Below, piece by piece: positions 1-11,701 of a DNA stretch of 64,000 bases. A program made the position numbers and the translations under genes. The DNA is from Gnetum montanum (Eukaryota > Streptophyta > Gnetopsida > Gnetales > Gnetaceae). Each line of letters starts with the position of its first letter. Position 1 is the first letter of the stretch. The notes under the pieces are model-generated. The model saw only the letters and a list, made by a program, of their open reading frames with translations, had not been told where the DNA came from and made no database searches. Location of the stretch: the NCBI GenBank assembly GCA_015680685.1, contig MNCI01015933.1:461057-525056 (forward strand). Direction: 5' to 3'.

Positions 1-234
1 GAAGAAAGATTTATGATTCCTATGCAAGATTTTGCTCAATTTAAAGCTTTACCAGGTCCATCTCACATTAAGAAAGAGCAAGAACATGAAAGAATGAGAT
101 CTAAAAAAGGACAATTAATGAGAGATATGTCTAACAAAATAGTGAAGCTTGAAAAAGCATTGGCAAGAGTTGATAAGCCCATTTCAACCTTAATTTTTGT
201 GCATCTGCATTTGAGTGAGTGGACAAATGAGTAA
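1..234 (+). CDS. Unrecognised ORF fragment, open at window start
   Basis: The frame is open from the first base of the window to a TAA at 232-234, about 77 codons, so the true start may lie upstream. The first in-window ATG is at 13. The product is lysine- and glutamate-rich (HIKKEQEHERMRSKKGQ) and may form a short charged helix. I do not recognise a family. It is not in a frame or orientation that fits the neighbouring minus-strand gag copy. It could be the end of a host exon, part of another mobile element, or a chance ORF in A-rich DNA. Confidence 0.3.
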   Translation, partial: EERFMIPMQDFAQFKALPGPSHIKKEQEHERMRSKKGQLMRDMSNKIVKLEKALARVDKPISTLIFVHLHLSEWTNE

Positions 235-440
235 ATTTTTATCTTGCATTTGGAATATTTAGAACTTCTACAATGGCCTTTGTAGAAAAATCAATAGAAA
301 CACCACCTACTTTGGCAATGGTGCCTTCCTCCTTGCCATGCCAAAATTGGTATGTTTAACGCAAGTACTAATCACCACTTTCTAAGAGAATAGGCCATAG
401 TGTAGATGCCTTAAGTTGAGTCTTCACTAGTTCAAGTGAA
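235..440. other. Unassigned sequence
   Basis: Short non-coding stretch between the leading ORF fragment and a minus-strand ORF remnant. I see no LTR terminus, PBS or domain. Confidence 0.3.
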
Positions 441-737
441 AAATTAGTGAAAGGCCCTTAAATTGAGCTCCATGATCACAGCTACAAAGGCATACTTCTT
501 CCAAATGACTTGGGAGACATTCCAGGGACAACGTAAGATGTTGCCCTGGTTTTGGGGCTTTAACTTCACCACCTTCTGTGTGGCTAGATTACATTGTTGA
601 AAGGGTTTCCTAATGAATGTTGAATGAGTGGGCCTCCTACTCTGCATGTTCTATGCAAGGTTCTTGGCCTCTACCTCCTCTCGAACATTTAGCTGCTCCT
701 TGGAAAGGTCCTGCTCAATCTCCTCTTTTTGGGGCCA
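441..737 (-). pseudogene. Degenerate ORF remnant, function unknown
   Basis: Read on the minus strand, about 95 codons are open except for one TAG. The reading runs EEIEQDLSKEQLNVREEVEA, then a basic stretch, ending NLRAFH and a stop at 444. The first part is heptad-like and charged. It may be a fragment of the coiled-coil ORF that follows integrase in Athila-like elements (compare 19840-22688), because its orientation matches the minus-strand copies E and A. I cannot align the two by eye, so this is only a suggestion. Confidence 0.25.
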
Positions 738-1224
738 TTTGTAGTCACACAAAAAATTATTGTTACTAAGGTTGTGTAGAGAAATTATTTATCAATTTAT
801 ACCTTACTCATTACCTTAATTAACAATCCATAATTGCATAGTATGATTTTTAGAGTTAAAAATATTTTTGAGAAATGGCTCCAAAAGGTGTTATTGTTGA
901 CCTTACAATCATTTGGATGGCTTGGGTAATTGATAGGAATTAGCTTGGCATTAAAACACTCAATTTCTTACCCCTATAATATCCTTCAAAAAATGGAGAA
1001 TTTTGAATATAGTTTATGCACTTCCCACTACAATACTCCCCCATGACTAAGTGGAACACTTTAGGTTCAACTAAGATCAAATAGAATTGAAATCAAAATG
1101 TTGAGTGAGATATTGCACTTGAAAGATGAGAATGTAAAGCCCTATGTCAAAAAGAAAAATTTTAACAACTCCCCTAGTGTCAAATGAGAGAAATGAACCT
1201 AAAGTGGATGGGGCCATGAGTATA
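738..1224. other. AT-rich retroelement-derived scrap
   Basis: No usable ORF. On the minus strand, positions 1036-1052 match 17 of 17 bases with the conserved post-integrase motif at 5480-5496 (CTCCCCCATGACTAAGT as read on plus). No integrase lies on its expected upstream side, so the piece looks rearranged. Confidence 0.35.
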
Positions 1225-1345
1225 AATAGGTGGGGGAGATGTGATATTTCATACCTGATATCATGTACTTGGTATTGCATCGGATGCGATATCACATACT
1301 CGATATTGGGTACCTAGTATCACATAGAATGTGATATTGCATCCC
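1225..1345 (-). repeat. GATATC-rich block, LTR U3 remnant
   Basis: Within about 120 bp there are many copies of GATATC, GATATT and ATATCAC, like the U3 of LTRs 4516-5318, 46407-47227 and 56516-57299. On the minus strand it is preceded by a purine run (CAATGGGGA) just before TGCAATATCAC, like a polypurine tract plus LTR start, and followed by TATTTATA near 1220-1227. The R and U5 parts of an LTR are not recognisable further left, so this is a partial or rearranged LTR. Confidence 0.4.
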
Positions 1346-2629
1346 CATTGAAATTCGTTGAATGTAAGGACTTAGTGGAAATAAGAAATTTTTGATATGT
1401 AATGAAGGATTGGAAATTGAATTGGAAGCTTTGGGGTATTTAGAAAATTAATTTTGAGGCACCAAAAGTATGTCATGGTGGGATCATATATGAAAATTTG
1501 TGAAAAGTGGCTAGGACAAAGGGTGTATAGTAATTATTGAGGAATGACTGATTAAAATGATAAGGGAAATAATAGTGCACTTAGGTAAGTAGTTGAAGGA
1601 TGTAAAATTATGTGTCATGTGCAACAAGGACAAGTTACAAAACTTACACAAGTGGGTCCTCCCCAAAGTAGGCTCTACCTTATGATACCCTTGGGGAACC
1701 ACACCTCTAATGTTTGTAGGCACTAGAGAAGTTGAATGCAACATATACCTGTGAATAAAACACACATGCTAAAACCACCAAGTTGAGATAATAATGCTAC
1801 ATTACACCAACCATAAGTTATAAATACTTGAATAATGAAATGAGATGAATGACAGAAGGGATCTCCAAAATCAGGACATGAGGTTTCTAATGATGGTCAC
1901 AATGGAGCCTTGTGTGTAACTAGTGATTAAATAACCATGTATCTAGCTTTCCATGTTTCATACCAAGTCCATGCCACATTGCAGTGACATTACATCACTT
2001 CATCCCATCAACAAATAACTAGAAGCCTATCAAAGTTGCAAGGAGTAACATCACTTGGCATTTTGTTCAAGCGAGGAGCAAGGGAGGAGTCTCATGGTGG
2101 CTCACTCTTCCTTTCTTTCATTTTTTCTCTTTCTTATTTTCTTTTTCTTTCTTCAATTTATTTTTAGCTCTATGAAGTTGCCTACGTTTAGGCATGGGTA
2201 CATGTCTTTCTAGTGGGACCCACAGAAGCTTATTTAGTGCCATTTAAGTTGCTCTTACTCCCAATTTTCATTAGGTCTACAAGGATAAAGTTACAACCTT
2301 GGCAACATGATAGAACATATAGAAGTAGCCAAAGAGAATCTACAAATCCCCTTGATGTCATACCCTTATTATTCCACCATAGTCCTTTACTCGGCTCTCC
2401 AGACACAATGATTATCAAATTATTTATAGTTGGATGATAAAAAAGATTACCATTGTGACCAGAGCATAAATCTCTTATTAATGGAATGGGTGGGTGGATG
2501 TCATGGTATCAATGTCTAAATAATGAATCCCTTATGACTAGGAAACATAGAGAAAAACCTCACCTTGATGGACAACATGATCAACTTATTCATGGTTAAG
2601 ATTATAGTGGGAAATTGAAAACAAAAATT
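1346..2629. other. Unassigned AT-rich DNA with a pyrimidine tract
   Basis: No recognisable domain on either strand. Positions 2103-2153 are almost pure C and T (a purine tract on the minus strand), comparable to the A/G-rich stretches downstream of integrase in B (18455-18500) and C (54210-54235). The short ORFs here overlap on both strands and look like chance. Confidence 0.3.
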
Positions 2630-4443
2630 AGAAAAAGTAAAAGAAATAGAGAAATAGAGGATTCAAAACTAGTTGGAGAAACAAGATGTTGAACATAGTA
2701 GGCATTTGGTTTTGGTGAATAGGGAGAATGTGGCTAGCTAGATGGTGGCCTTTCCCAAGCCTATGAGTTTTCCTACTACGGTGGAGCAAAGTGTTGAGGT
2801 AGGTAATAGCTCCTCTTAGGATAGTACAATGGGTCATGGTCTTGTACATAATCACTTTGTGAAATAGGGATGCACCTAAATTGATACCTTTGTATAAATT
2901 TTGGGTGTAGCTTCTCTGCCCTTTGCTCAGATAGATGTGACAAGATTGGGCAATGGCCCTTTGGATGGTCATATAAGAAAACATCACATCCATCCTCATT
3001 ATCTGTAGTTGATCCTTTGGCCTCGTTACCCTTAGCCATTCCCCTTGGTTATTGAACAGTGTTAATTGTTTCTAATTGCTATGCCCTCTATTTGTTTTGA
3101 TTTCCAGGTTTATCTTAGATGACCCTCTCCCCAACAGTGTCTTCAAAATTCACACTTTGTTCATTTGTTCACACTGTCATCTTGTTATGCTTTGCCTCAA
3201 TTTCATTTATTAATTTTTGTATTGGCATAGGTTGGGACTGTATCATCCTTTCAGAACTGGTTGTTTCCTATTCATTGTGGTTTCAAACTCTTGTTGTTTC
3301 TAGAGTTGGGCCCTACTCAAATGCTTTGGTATTTTCCCATTTAGATAATTCTCTCTATTCTTTTGTCAGATACTCTATTTTTTCTTTGACTTGGTGGCCT
3401 TGGAGCTTATATAGTTATCCTCGGGCATACTTTCCAAGGTCCACCCTTGCTTCATTGCTAAGCCCATCTATAATGTGGAGTGTTTGCTCTTTCTTAGAGA
3501 ACCTATGACTTGGACATTTATTTAGTAATGCATATTATCTATCTAAGGCCATGTCTAAGGGTTCTTGTTGTTCTTATTTCCATCTTTGGATTTGTCTCCT
3601 CATGACAAACACTTGTGCATAGGTTTGGTATCTTTTAATGAAAAGTTATAACATGGTTGACCATCATCTAATTGAATTTGGTTCCAATGATCTATACCAC
3701 ACTTTGGCTTTATTGATTAGTGTCCTAGGAAAGAGCTTAAGCTTTTTGCCATTTACTATCCACATTGTTGAGCACACAAGCATCATGAAAGGCTTGTAAA
3801 TGATGTTGTGGATTTGAATCATAGCCTCTAGCAAATTTTAGAATATTATTTAGGTTGAGCTTAGGTAGTCGACTCTTCTTGCAATGCCTGTAAGATATCT
3901 TAATGGCCTCTATGATGTACATTAGGCTTTTAGGGACTAATAAGCATTTATCAAAGTTAGACAAGTTGTGATTAAAATCTCTATTTGATTGATGGTGATG
4001 ATGGGACTTGTATTCATGTTGATGACCTTGAGTGTGTCTGTGGGTTCAATTTTTGCTTTTGTGAAGCTCTATATCTATACCTATGTTCATATTTGTTAGA
4101 ACTAGACATTGAAGTTGAGGGGGAAGATGAAAAAAAGAAACTAGTAGGATATCCATGGCTTCTATAATGTTCCTCATGGTTCCTTGGTTTATCATTTCTA
4201 TGTACCTATGAGGTCTTAAGGCTTTAGTCATTCCCTATTTTAGGACTAATGTCATCTCTTTCAAGATTGTCTATCTTAGATGAATATGGTCTTTGAGTGC
4301 AGTTAGGATGGCCATGGTCATGAAAAATCCCTTCATAAGGTGGATCACTCCAATCTTCTTCATTGTATAATTCATTAGTTCTCCAATGAATAGGTGTGCT
4401 ATATGGTTCATAATCATTTCGATGTGAGTGATACTGTTGTTAA
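2630..4443 (-). pseudogene. gag: Element E: gag remnant (Athila-like)
   Basis: Minus-strand gag-like protein just inside the PBS at 4497-4514. A likely start is the ATG at 4443. The N-terminal part is rich in H, R, S and P. Next comes the capsid-like segment at 3960-3720 (LNNILKFARGYDSNPQHHLQ), colinear with copy C around 48355-48480. A CCHC-like motif lies near 2990-2940 (CDVFLYDHPKGHCPI; copy C has CELC). The frame is broken by several TAG and TGA stops and by shifts, and the signal fades near 2640. No protease or pol follows, so E is truncated or scrambled. In intact elements the product forms the nucleocapsid particle in the cytoplasm; this copy is dead. Confidence 0.75.
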
Positions 4444-4496
4444 TTCATGGTGTGTGTTTGAATGTGTAATATAACCAATCTAGATAACTAGCACCA

Positions 4497-4514
4497 TCCT
4501 TGGCAACAACACCA
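4497..4514 (-). promoter_or_regulatory. Primer-binding site of element E
   Basis: Minus-strand reading is TGGTGTTGTTGCCAAGGA, starting one base inside the LTR end CA. It differs from the tRNA-Asp-type plant PBS TGGCGCCGTTGCCGGGGA at only a few positions, all C-to-T or G-to-A. This is where reverse transcription would be primed. The site makes the LTR at 4516-5318 the 5' LTR of a minus-strand element lying to its left. Confidence 0.8.
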
Positions 4515-4515
4515 A

Positions 4516-5318
4516 TGATGAGTGGTGAGGTACCCCTATGCTCAACCATACAAATATGAGTGTGTACACGTGATCCGGTCGAACTCCGTAGGTGGACTAG
4601 TTGTTGCACCTAGACAGTTATAAGTTGATCATAGTTTGTTGTCTTCCCACCTGGACTAGTAGTAGCTTTGTCATGTATGGTTTAGTCTAGAGTGAGGCAT
4701 ATGATGTTGTCCTAACTCTATGTTATTCCTGATAATAGAAAAGATAAATTGATTAAATTAATAATAAGAGTAAAACCTAAATTAGCCTATGGCGATGGTA
4801 TCTGTGCTTAACTATCCGTACATGTCTTGGACTTTATGGGATTATTACTATGTGTGCCAAGTATTCGCACTTAAAAAATTGTGATTAAGGTGTACACATT
4901 CCACTTAATAATGGGAAAAGTAAATAAAAATAGGTTAACTATTAACTAAAGAAGACATTAAATAATTAAAAAAATGAAATTAATCTAAGTGAATGCTACA
5001 ATGATGAAAGTAATCTTGATCTTTACTACTAGTCATACACATGTCCAGGTACATCACACTCGAACAAAGGTGTCGTGTAATTACAAATATCACATTACGG
5101 GCATGCACTAGGAATAACTAGCTTGGAAGAAAGAAACTAAAAGCTAAACTACCCAAAAGAAAAGAAGTTTTAACTTTCTTATCATCATTATCTTGTTGTG
5201 TGCCTGAGTGTTGTATTTAAAGGCTAACACAGGAATCATGATATCATGTATACGATATCGTATCTAGGCTAGGATATCACGTACCTAATATCGAGGCCTA
5301 GAAAACCATGATTCATCA
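4516..5318 (-). repeat. LTR shared by E (5' LTR) and A (3' position)
   Basis: 803 bp. On the minus strand it begins TGATGAATCATGG at 5318 and ends ACTCATCA at 4516, with a PBS one base beyond. U3 carries several GATATC palindromes (5230-5300) and a TTTAAATAC box near 5213-5222. U5 ends in the family signature ATGGTTGAGCATAGGGGTACC. The interior of A runs directly into its U3 side, so it sits where the 3' LTR of A should be. However, its U3 does not resemble the 5' LTR of A (11702-12636); only U5 segments align. It is therefore probably an E-type LTR fused to A by recombination. Confidence 0.8.
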
Positions 5319-5522
5319 GGTTCAAATGCACTAATAATGGTGCAAGATAAAAAATGATGTAAAAATAGGAAAAATTTGAAAATCAAAAGTTGTAAAATAA
5401 ATAACTTGCAAAATAAAAAATGTGGAAAACAAAAAATAGAAAAATTAAGAATTCATATGGATGATTAGCATAGATGGACATCTCCCCCATGACTAAGTTG
5501 GGAGGAGGAGATTCAAAAAATT
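5319..5522 (-). other. Element A: shortened post-integrase region with PPT-like motif
   Basis: Only about 200 bp separate the integrase stop from the LTR, against about 2-5 kb in C and B. On the minus strand, 5504-5468 reads CTCCTCCCAACTTAGTCATG followed by GGGGAGATG, the purine-rich motif also found after integrase in B, C and D. No good polypurine tract sits directly before the LTR start at 5318, which fits a deletion or recombination here. Confidence 0.6.
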
Positions 5523-6850
5523 GAATGTGGTTGTCCATCTATTGAGGTATTTGTTGCACTAGCTTGCTTTGGCTCATGAAAAAGCCTTACTTATTGGATG
5601 TTGGCCAACTACTTTTTTTTTGGACTCTTAGGTTTGTAGATTAACATGGACCCAGAGGCAAATATTTCATCAATTATATAAGGTCCCTCCCATAATTCTT
5701 GGAACTTTATTTTCTACAATATGTGTGTGGGGTTCTAGTAGAGAACCTTATCTCCTAGTTGACATTTTACTTTTCATATTCTAAGGTCATGATGTTGCTT
5801 GTTGAATGCCTTGTGTACTTCATTCAAAAATAGGGCCACTAACTAGTTTTCCTCTAGCACATTTAGGTTGATCAATATTTCTTTTTGTGCTAGAATTAGG
5901 TTAAGGTTCAGTTCATAGGTTGTTGAGAGTGTACAGAGCTTGGATTGAATCAAGAGTGTTGGAAGTTTCCCATACACTAACTCATAAGGAGAGTAGCCAA
6001 TAGAGAGTTTCCATGTTGAGTGCTAGGTCCAAAGGGCATCATTGAGTTTTATGCTCTAGTCTCTCCTATATTTGCTATTAGTTCTTTTTAGAATCTTTGT
6101 GATCTCCTAGTTAGTTACCTTTGCTTGATCATTGTCTTGGGGTTGATAGCATGTTATTAATTTATGTTCAAGCCCCAATTGTTGCATCAACTTTCAAAAA
6201 GTGGCACTTATAAAATGGGTTCCATTATTAGAAATTAGTCGAGATGGCACCCCAAACCTATTTACAACATTTTTTTTATACAAATCGAGCAGTAGTGGAT
6301 GATGTGGAGTCAGTGATGGCTAATGTTTCTGCCCATTTGGTGTAGTAGTTGACTACTATGATGATATATGCCTTTCCATTGAACATGGGTGTGATGGAAC
6401 CTATGAAGTCAATACCCGATATGTCAAAGGGCTTTAGTGGTTGAATCCACTATTGAGGATCATCCATTCATGCAATCATCCCATCATCTCTTTGGTAGCA
6501 TTCACAAGATCAAACAAATTGGTGGGCATCCCTGATTATAGGCCAATAGTATCCTACCATCAGGATTTTTATGGCTATGCACCTCCCTGCATAGTGGTCT
6601 CTACAAGGGCCTTCATGAGCATCCTAGAAAATGCATAGTTGATTCACATTAGGGATACACCAAAAAACTAGGCCATTGGTGCACACTTTGTAAAGGTGTC
6701 CATGGATTTCCATGAAGTATTTTTCTTAATGAAGAAACTACTATTTCTTCCTAAAGTCCAGATCTTATGGCATCACTTAAGTAAGAAGGTAAGTGAGGAT
6801 GCCATCATACTATTTTGGATTTGCAGGCACTTGGTCATTTATTGCTAATG
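5523..6850 (-). pseudogene. pol: Element A: integrase remnant
   Basis: Minus-strand translation follows integrase of copies B, C and D in order: a degraded zinc-binding region near 6600-6500, the core around 6420-6230, and the C-terminal part ending in a tail (FHEPKQASATN) before a TGA near 5523. Integrase would join the cDNA ends to chromosomal DNA in the nucleus. Many stops and shifts are present. I could not confirm the full DD35E triad. Confidence 0.7.
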
Positions 6851-6879
6851 TAAAGAGAAGTTCATTTGGAAATTGATCA

Positions 6880-7380
6880 AAGAGTGAACTCTCCTCCTCT
6901 TTATTATTCCATCCTAACTGAGAGAGGTGGTTAGTGATCACATTCTCAGTTCCTTTCTGATCTACCATTGTGAGATCAAATTTCTATAAAATCATGAGCC
7001 AACATATGATATGGGGGCTTGCCATTGGCTTATTCATTAGGAAGTAAATGAAATTATGATCTTTGTGCACAAACACTTTATAGCTAAGCACATAGTGCCT
7101 AAATTTTTCAAGAGCATACACCATTGCCATTAGTTCTTTCTTAGTTGTGATGTAATTTAATTATGCACCCATAATGCTTTAGCTTGCATAGTGAATGTAA
7201 TATGGATATTTCTTATCATCCAACTATGTAAGCATGGCTCCCAAGGCATAATTAGATGCATTTTTCATTATGTGAAATGGTCTAGACTAGTCTGGTGCTT
7301 ATAGAATTGGAGTTTCTATGAGTTTGTCTTTTAGCTATTGGAATGCATGTTTGCACTCCTTAGTCTAGATGAATGAAGAA
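6880..7380 (-). pseudogene. pol: Element A: RNase H remnant
   Basis: Minus-strand segments read DASNYALGAML (near 7265-7230) and later YALEKFRHYVLSYKVFVHKD, NFIYFLMNKPM and a degraded DHLS-like end. These match the Ty3/gypsy RNase H of copies B, C and D in order and spacing. The enzyme would degrade the RNA strand during reverse transcription. Stops, mostly TAG, interrupt the frame. Confidence 0.7.
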
Positions 7381-8285
7381 TATTTCTTTATAAGCTCAAC
7401 CAATGGCTTTGCAATCTTAGAGAAATTCTCTATAAACCGCTGGTTGTAGCTAGTGTGTCCACTAAATGATTGAATGTCTTTGACTATCTCTAGTTGGTGT
7501 GTGATTCCTTGGATGACCCTTATCCTTTTTGGGTCTACCTCAATCCCTTTATGAGTAATTCTATGCCCTAGTACTATGCCTTCTTAAACCATTAAATGAA
7601 TTTTCTACCAATTGAGCCTAAGGTTTTTTTTAACACATCTTTTCAATACTTACTCAAGGTGATCCAAGGCTTGCTCAAATGTAGCCCCATAGGTAGAGAA
7701 GTCATTTATAAAGACTTCTACCATGCTACCAATTTTTTGTTGAGAAATACTAAGGACTAGGCATTGCAATGTTGTAGGGGCATTGCATAGACAAAATGGC
7801 ATCTTATAATATGCAAAAGTCCCACAGGGACTTATGAATGTTGATATGGTATCCAACACTTTATCCACAAATGATAATGGAAAAATGATCTTTAAAGGTT
7901 GCCATGTTCAATAGCCTAAAGTTGATGTAGACCCAGCAATTACCACCTTTCTTTAGCACAATTACAAGTGGGCTAACCTGCTTACTATTTTCTATGGGAT
8001 AGATGAACCTTGCCTTGAGGAGTTATTCTATTTTCTCTTTGACGATTTGCTTCAACTTGGGGTTCAGTTGTGGCTACCTTCTTGGCTTCATGGCCAGGTC
8101 AGTGTAAATACAATGTTGGGATATCCTTAGATCGATTCTAGTTAGCTTAGGATATGACCAAGCAAAGGTTGTTAGCCATTTATTGACCACCTACAATAGC
8201 TTATCTTTTTGTTTGGGAGCAAGATTTGCATTGATTATAATCAACTTGCCATTACTTAAAAATGCATACTCCATGTTAGTTGGTA
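7380..8285 (-). pseudogene. pol: Element A: reverse transcriptase with deleted motif A
   Basis: Minus-strand frame with pre-RT sequence (LSNGKLIIINANLAPKQKDK), then SPLVIVLKKGGN and FRLLNMATFKDHF, then LDTIS joined directly to TFISPCGTFAYYKMPFCL, then VEVFINDFSTYG. The FLDGYSGYNQI block of copies C and D, with the first catalytic Asp, is missing at about 7835-7845, a loss of roughly 85-90 bp. The first Asp of the FMDDFS active-site pair is Asn. Both losses would abolish polymerase activity. The 7650-7868 part is the longest open piece. Confidence 0.85.
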
Positions 8286-8589
8286 GAGTTTTTAACTCTA
8301 GGGGCTCTTGCTTGAAACTATTAGGGATTTCTAACTCTCCCTAATAGGTATCATCATCTTCATCATCATAGAGTTGGGAATGAACTTGCTCAAGTTCATC
8401 CATACCTCTGATATAAGCATAGGTTAGACTCTCAAAGGGTTTCATGCATAGTGTGCTACTATCAAAGTTAGCTATCAGCCACTAGGTGTCCTCCTATTTT
8501 GTGGCTATTCCATACAAACACCTTTGGATATTGGTTTCATGTGCATAATGATTACACGATTTAATGTATGTACCTTTGATGGACTAGAT

Positions 8590-9090
8590 TTTTTGCATGC
8601 AATTTTACCTATTATCGCTGTACGCAATGCATGGAACATGCTTTTTCTCTAGGTGTCCAAATTCATTTTCCTTGGATATTTCCAAGTAGAGGTCTCTAAT
8701 GTTCATTCATGCATCAATAGTGCTCAACCATGCACATCTCATAATGATGGGGAAGTCACATTTGTAGTTTTCCACCTTAATCACTAGAAAATCAATAGGA
8801 TAGAACTTACCACAAACTATGGTCATGATGTCCTCAACTAATCCTGAAGGGATAGTGATTGACTGGTCCGCCAATTCCAAATGGATGTTACTCTTTTTGA
8901 GAGGTGGTAGGTTCCAGGCCTTGTACATGTTGTAGGATATGAGATTAACACCAAAACTAGAATCAAGAAGAGCTTTGCATGGCTCATGTCTAGTAATCTA
9001 CAAGTGAATAATAGGACTTACTAGGTAAGATCTTTTCATGGGAAGATTTCTAGCCTTGATCGAATTGGAAATAGTGTGAGTTAGGATCAT
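8590..9090 (-). pseudogene. pol: Element A: retropepsin-like protease
   Basis: Minus-strand frame has the family order: CKALLDSSFGVNLIS with the active-site triad read as D-S-S (Gly to Ser), MYKAWNLPPLKKSNIHL, ITIPSGLVEDI, FYPIDFLVIKVENY, then ALST-type LSTIDA. Copy B keeps D-S-G at the same place, so the Ser is probably a G-to-A change. The protease would cut Gag-Pol into mature proteins. It lies between gag and RT as expected. Confidence 0.85.
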
Positions 9091-11549
9091 AGTGAAGATC
9101 TAAGGTAGCATTTGGTTTGAAGAGTGCTCATATGTTTTTGATGTAGAGGATGAGGGTGTTGAAGACACAAGGTGACCATCTGCATTAGGTTTTGAGTGTT
9201 TAGGAGAACTGTTGGGTTGGAAAAATGGTCATTTCTTGGAACAATTTTTTGAACCACTCAACTAGAAAGCCAATTGTAAATTTATAGCCCTTGTAATATT
9301 TTATTGCTATGGTTGCAAGGAAATTTCATCTTGCATAGATGAAGTTGGTGATAACTGAGTTGAGGATGGAGGGATGTGTGCAAATGGATGTGGAGGGTGG
9401 TATGGATATGGGTGCTCCCCTTGAGTAGATGATGAATTATCTTGATGGTATTTTGGAGGATAATAGTGATGCTAGAATGATGCATGGCTTGTAGAACTTT
9501 GTGAAGAAATAGGTTGCTAAACATAGTACCCATATGGATCTGGTTGCCTATGCAGGTATTGTTATCTTGATGGTGGCATTCTCCACAATTGTGGTTGGTG
9601 CCACTGTCGATATTGTTCATATGGTTGTGGTGGAGCTCCACTTGGATAGTAAGCTTGTTGTTGCTAGTGGAACTACCTTGGATTACCTTAAGGATAAGAA
9701 AATCATCTGGGTGCTTGCCTCTATGCTAATCAAGGGTTCAATGCATACACCCTAGACTCTTGTAAGTGTAACACCATAGGGAAACATCCCTTTGGATGTT
9801 CATATTGAAAAATATCACACCCAAAATTATCATCAAAGTCTATTTCCACAACTTCTTCAACAGAAGTAGCTTTGCCCTTACCTCTCTGATAGGCACGTTC
9901 AGCTTCTTTTTGCCTTCTGCAGTTGTGATCACTATTTTACTCTTTGGATTCTTTAGCAATATTCATAGCAGTTTGGAACTTTTCATCTAAAGATTCACAT
10001 AATTTATCAACCTTTGCTGAAATGTCAAAAATAGATTTTTGGATGAGAAAGGTTTTCCAATTTACTACTTTGTTGACTAGTGACTCCTCCTTGTCATAGA
10101 ATTAGACCTCCCTTTTGTCTAATAGAAGGGTATCTATTATATTCCTTTACACTTTTCCTTTTTTGTAACTCATCTCTTCTTTTGTCACTTACTCTATCAA
10201 CCTTTGCATTTGATGAGCTCTCAGTGTGAATAGTCTCCCTTGGGCATAAACCCCAAGAGTTCTTTTTGGTTTTGCTCTGAGCCCATCTATGATGTGGGCA
10301 GAGTTATTCCCTCTAAGAATAACCATGGCCAAGGAATTGATGAAAGAGAAAATTATATCTACCGATGGCAATATCCAAGGGTTCATGTGTTTCCTATTTC
10401 TAGTATTGAATTTTCCTTCTCAGATTAAACACTCTAGAGTATGTTTGGTATTTTTCATTAGCTAGTTCTAGCATAGTACTCCATCTACAAACAGATTTTG
10501 GCTCTAAGAACCAATACTATCACTTTTCCTTCTTGATGAGTGTCATAGGGAATAGCTTTAATTTCTACAAGTCATTTTTGATGTTTTGTAAGGTGCAGGC
10601 ATCATGAAACACATGTAGATGGTTTTTTGGATTAGAGTTATATCTCGCTCAAATCTTGAGATATTGTTCATGTCTAAGCACTTGACCCTACTATATTTCA
10701 CATGCCTTGTTGAAATCTTAACTACCTTTGCAATGTTAAGCATGCTTTGAGTTGCCAACAAAGGCTCATCATCATCATTGTGTCAATGACGTTGATGATG
10801 ATTTCTGCCACCCCTTCACTCTTGGCAAGCTTCACAATTATTATTGTCTCGCTAATCACCTTCATCACAATTATGTCTCCAATGGCTTCTATAAAAACTA
10901 GAAGATAAAGAGGAATGTTTGAAATCGAATGAAGAGGAAGGTGAACCACCATTACCACCATGGTATTTGCCACCACCTCTTTGCTTATCACGACCATGAT
11001 CCTTAAATTCATTGCCATTGTGATGTTTTCCTGAATCCCTACCTTGATTATCACTTTTTCTTCAACTTAGTTTGTTAATAGTGGACCATAGGTTCATGGT
11101 TACACCCTCATCACCAATAACGGAGGATGGAGAATCTTCATGTTTAGAATTCCCTAAGGGAGGATTCTCATTGTCAGTTTGGTTTAACAAGAACAAGGGA
11201 TTGGTGAAGTGTTTTCCCTTCGCAAACTCATGGTGCTTGTCCTAGTGTTGATCTTTCCTGCATTGTGTTTTAGTGGGATGGTAGTCCCAAGTGTCATAAC
11301 CATGTACAACATATTCTTATTAAACATATAGGATGCCCAAACTCTTAAGAGTTTGAAACAACATCCTAGGCATAGATCGATCAGGGGGCATTATGATGTT
11401 GCCCTCCATGTCACACCATCGCAGTTGCTCAACTTGAGTAGGATGAAGGTCAAGTAAGGCACATACTCATTGGGATGAGTATATACCACTTTACACTCTT
11501 GTGGAACCAATAGTTTAACATCTTCATAGTTTTAAGAAGAAGAAGACAT
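9091..11549 (-). pseudogene. gag: Element A: gag remnant
   Basis: The start is the ATG at 11549, in the same context as copies C and D (ATGTCTTCT near the PBS). N-terminal signature: VVYTHPNEYVPYLTFIL. A long His/Arg/Ser-rich stretch follows (11054-10760), then the conserved segment LNIAKVVKISTRH and the capsid part near 10390-10200 (YAQGRLFTLRAHQMQ). The C-terminal part (9640-9280) is rich in Tyr, Pro, Gln and His. Stops and shifts are frequent. The large ORFs at 10722-11054 and 9282-9641 are alternative frames of the low-complexity parts, not the gag frame. Confidence 0.75.
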
Positions 11550-11682
11550 TTTACAAAACAAATAAAATTATCAGTGTGCTTTTGTAATTATATAATTTGA
11601 AAATGATGTTGAGCTTGGGGTTTGTCCAATGATACTAATAATATTCACTAATACTAGATAGCATATGTTTCAAAAAATAGAG

Positions 11683-11700
11683 TCCCTAACAATAGCATTT
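11683..11700 (-). promoter_or_regulatory. Primer-binding site of element A
   Basis: Minus-strand reading AAATGCTATTGTTAGGGA lies one base inside the LTR end. It is a strongly decayed form of the site seen at 47229 and 57301. Its 3' half (TTGTTAGGGA) aligns best. Confidence 0.6.
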
Positions 11701-11701
11701 A

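Noticed and set aside
3119-3508. 129-codon hydrophobic ORF on plus strand
   Set aside because: T-rich antisense of the gag of E; the minus strand carries the homology.
9282-11054. Long minus-strand ORFs at 9282-9641 and 10722-11054 as genes
   Set aside because: They are alternative frames of His/Tyr/Pro/Arg-rich parts of the gag of A; the true frame is shared with the other copies.
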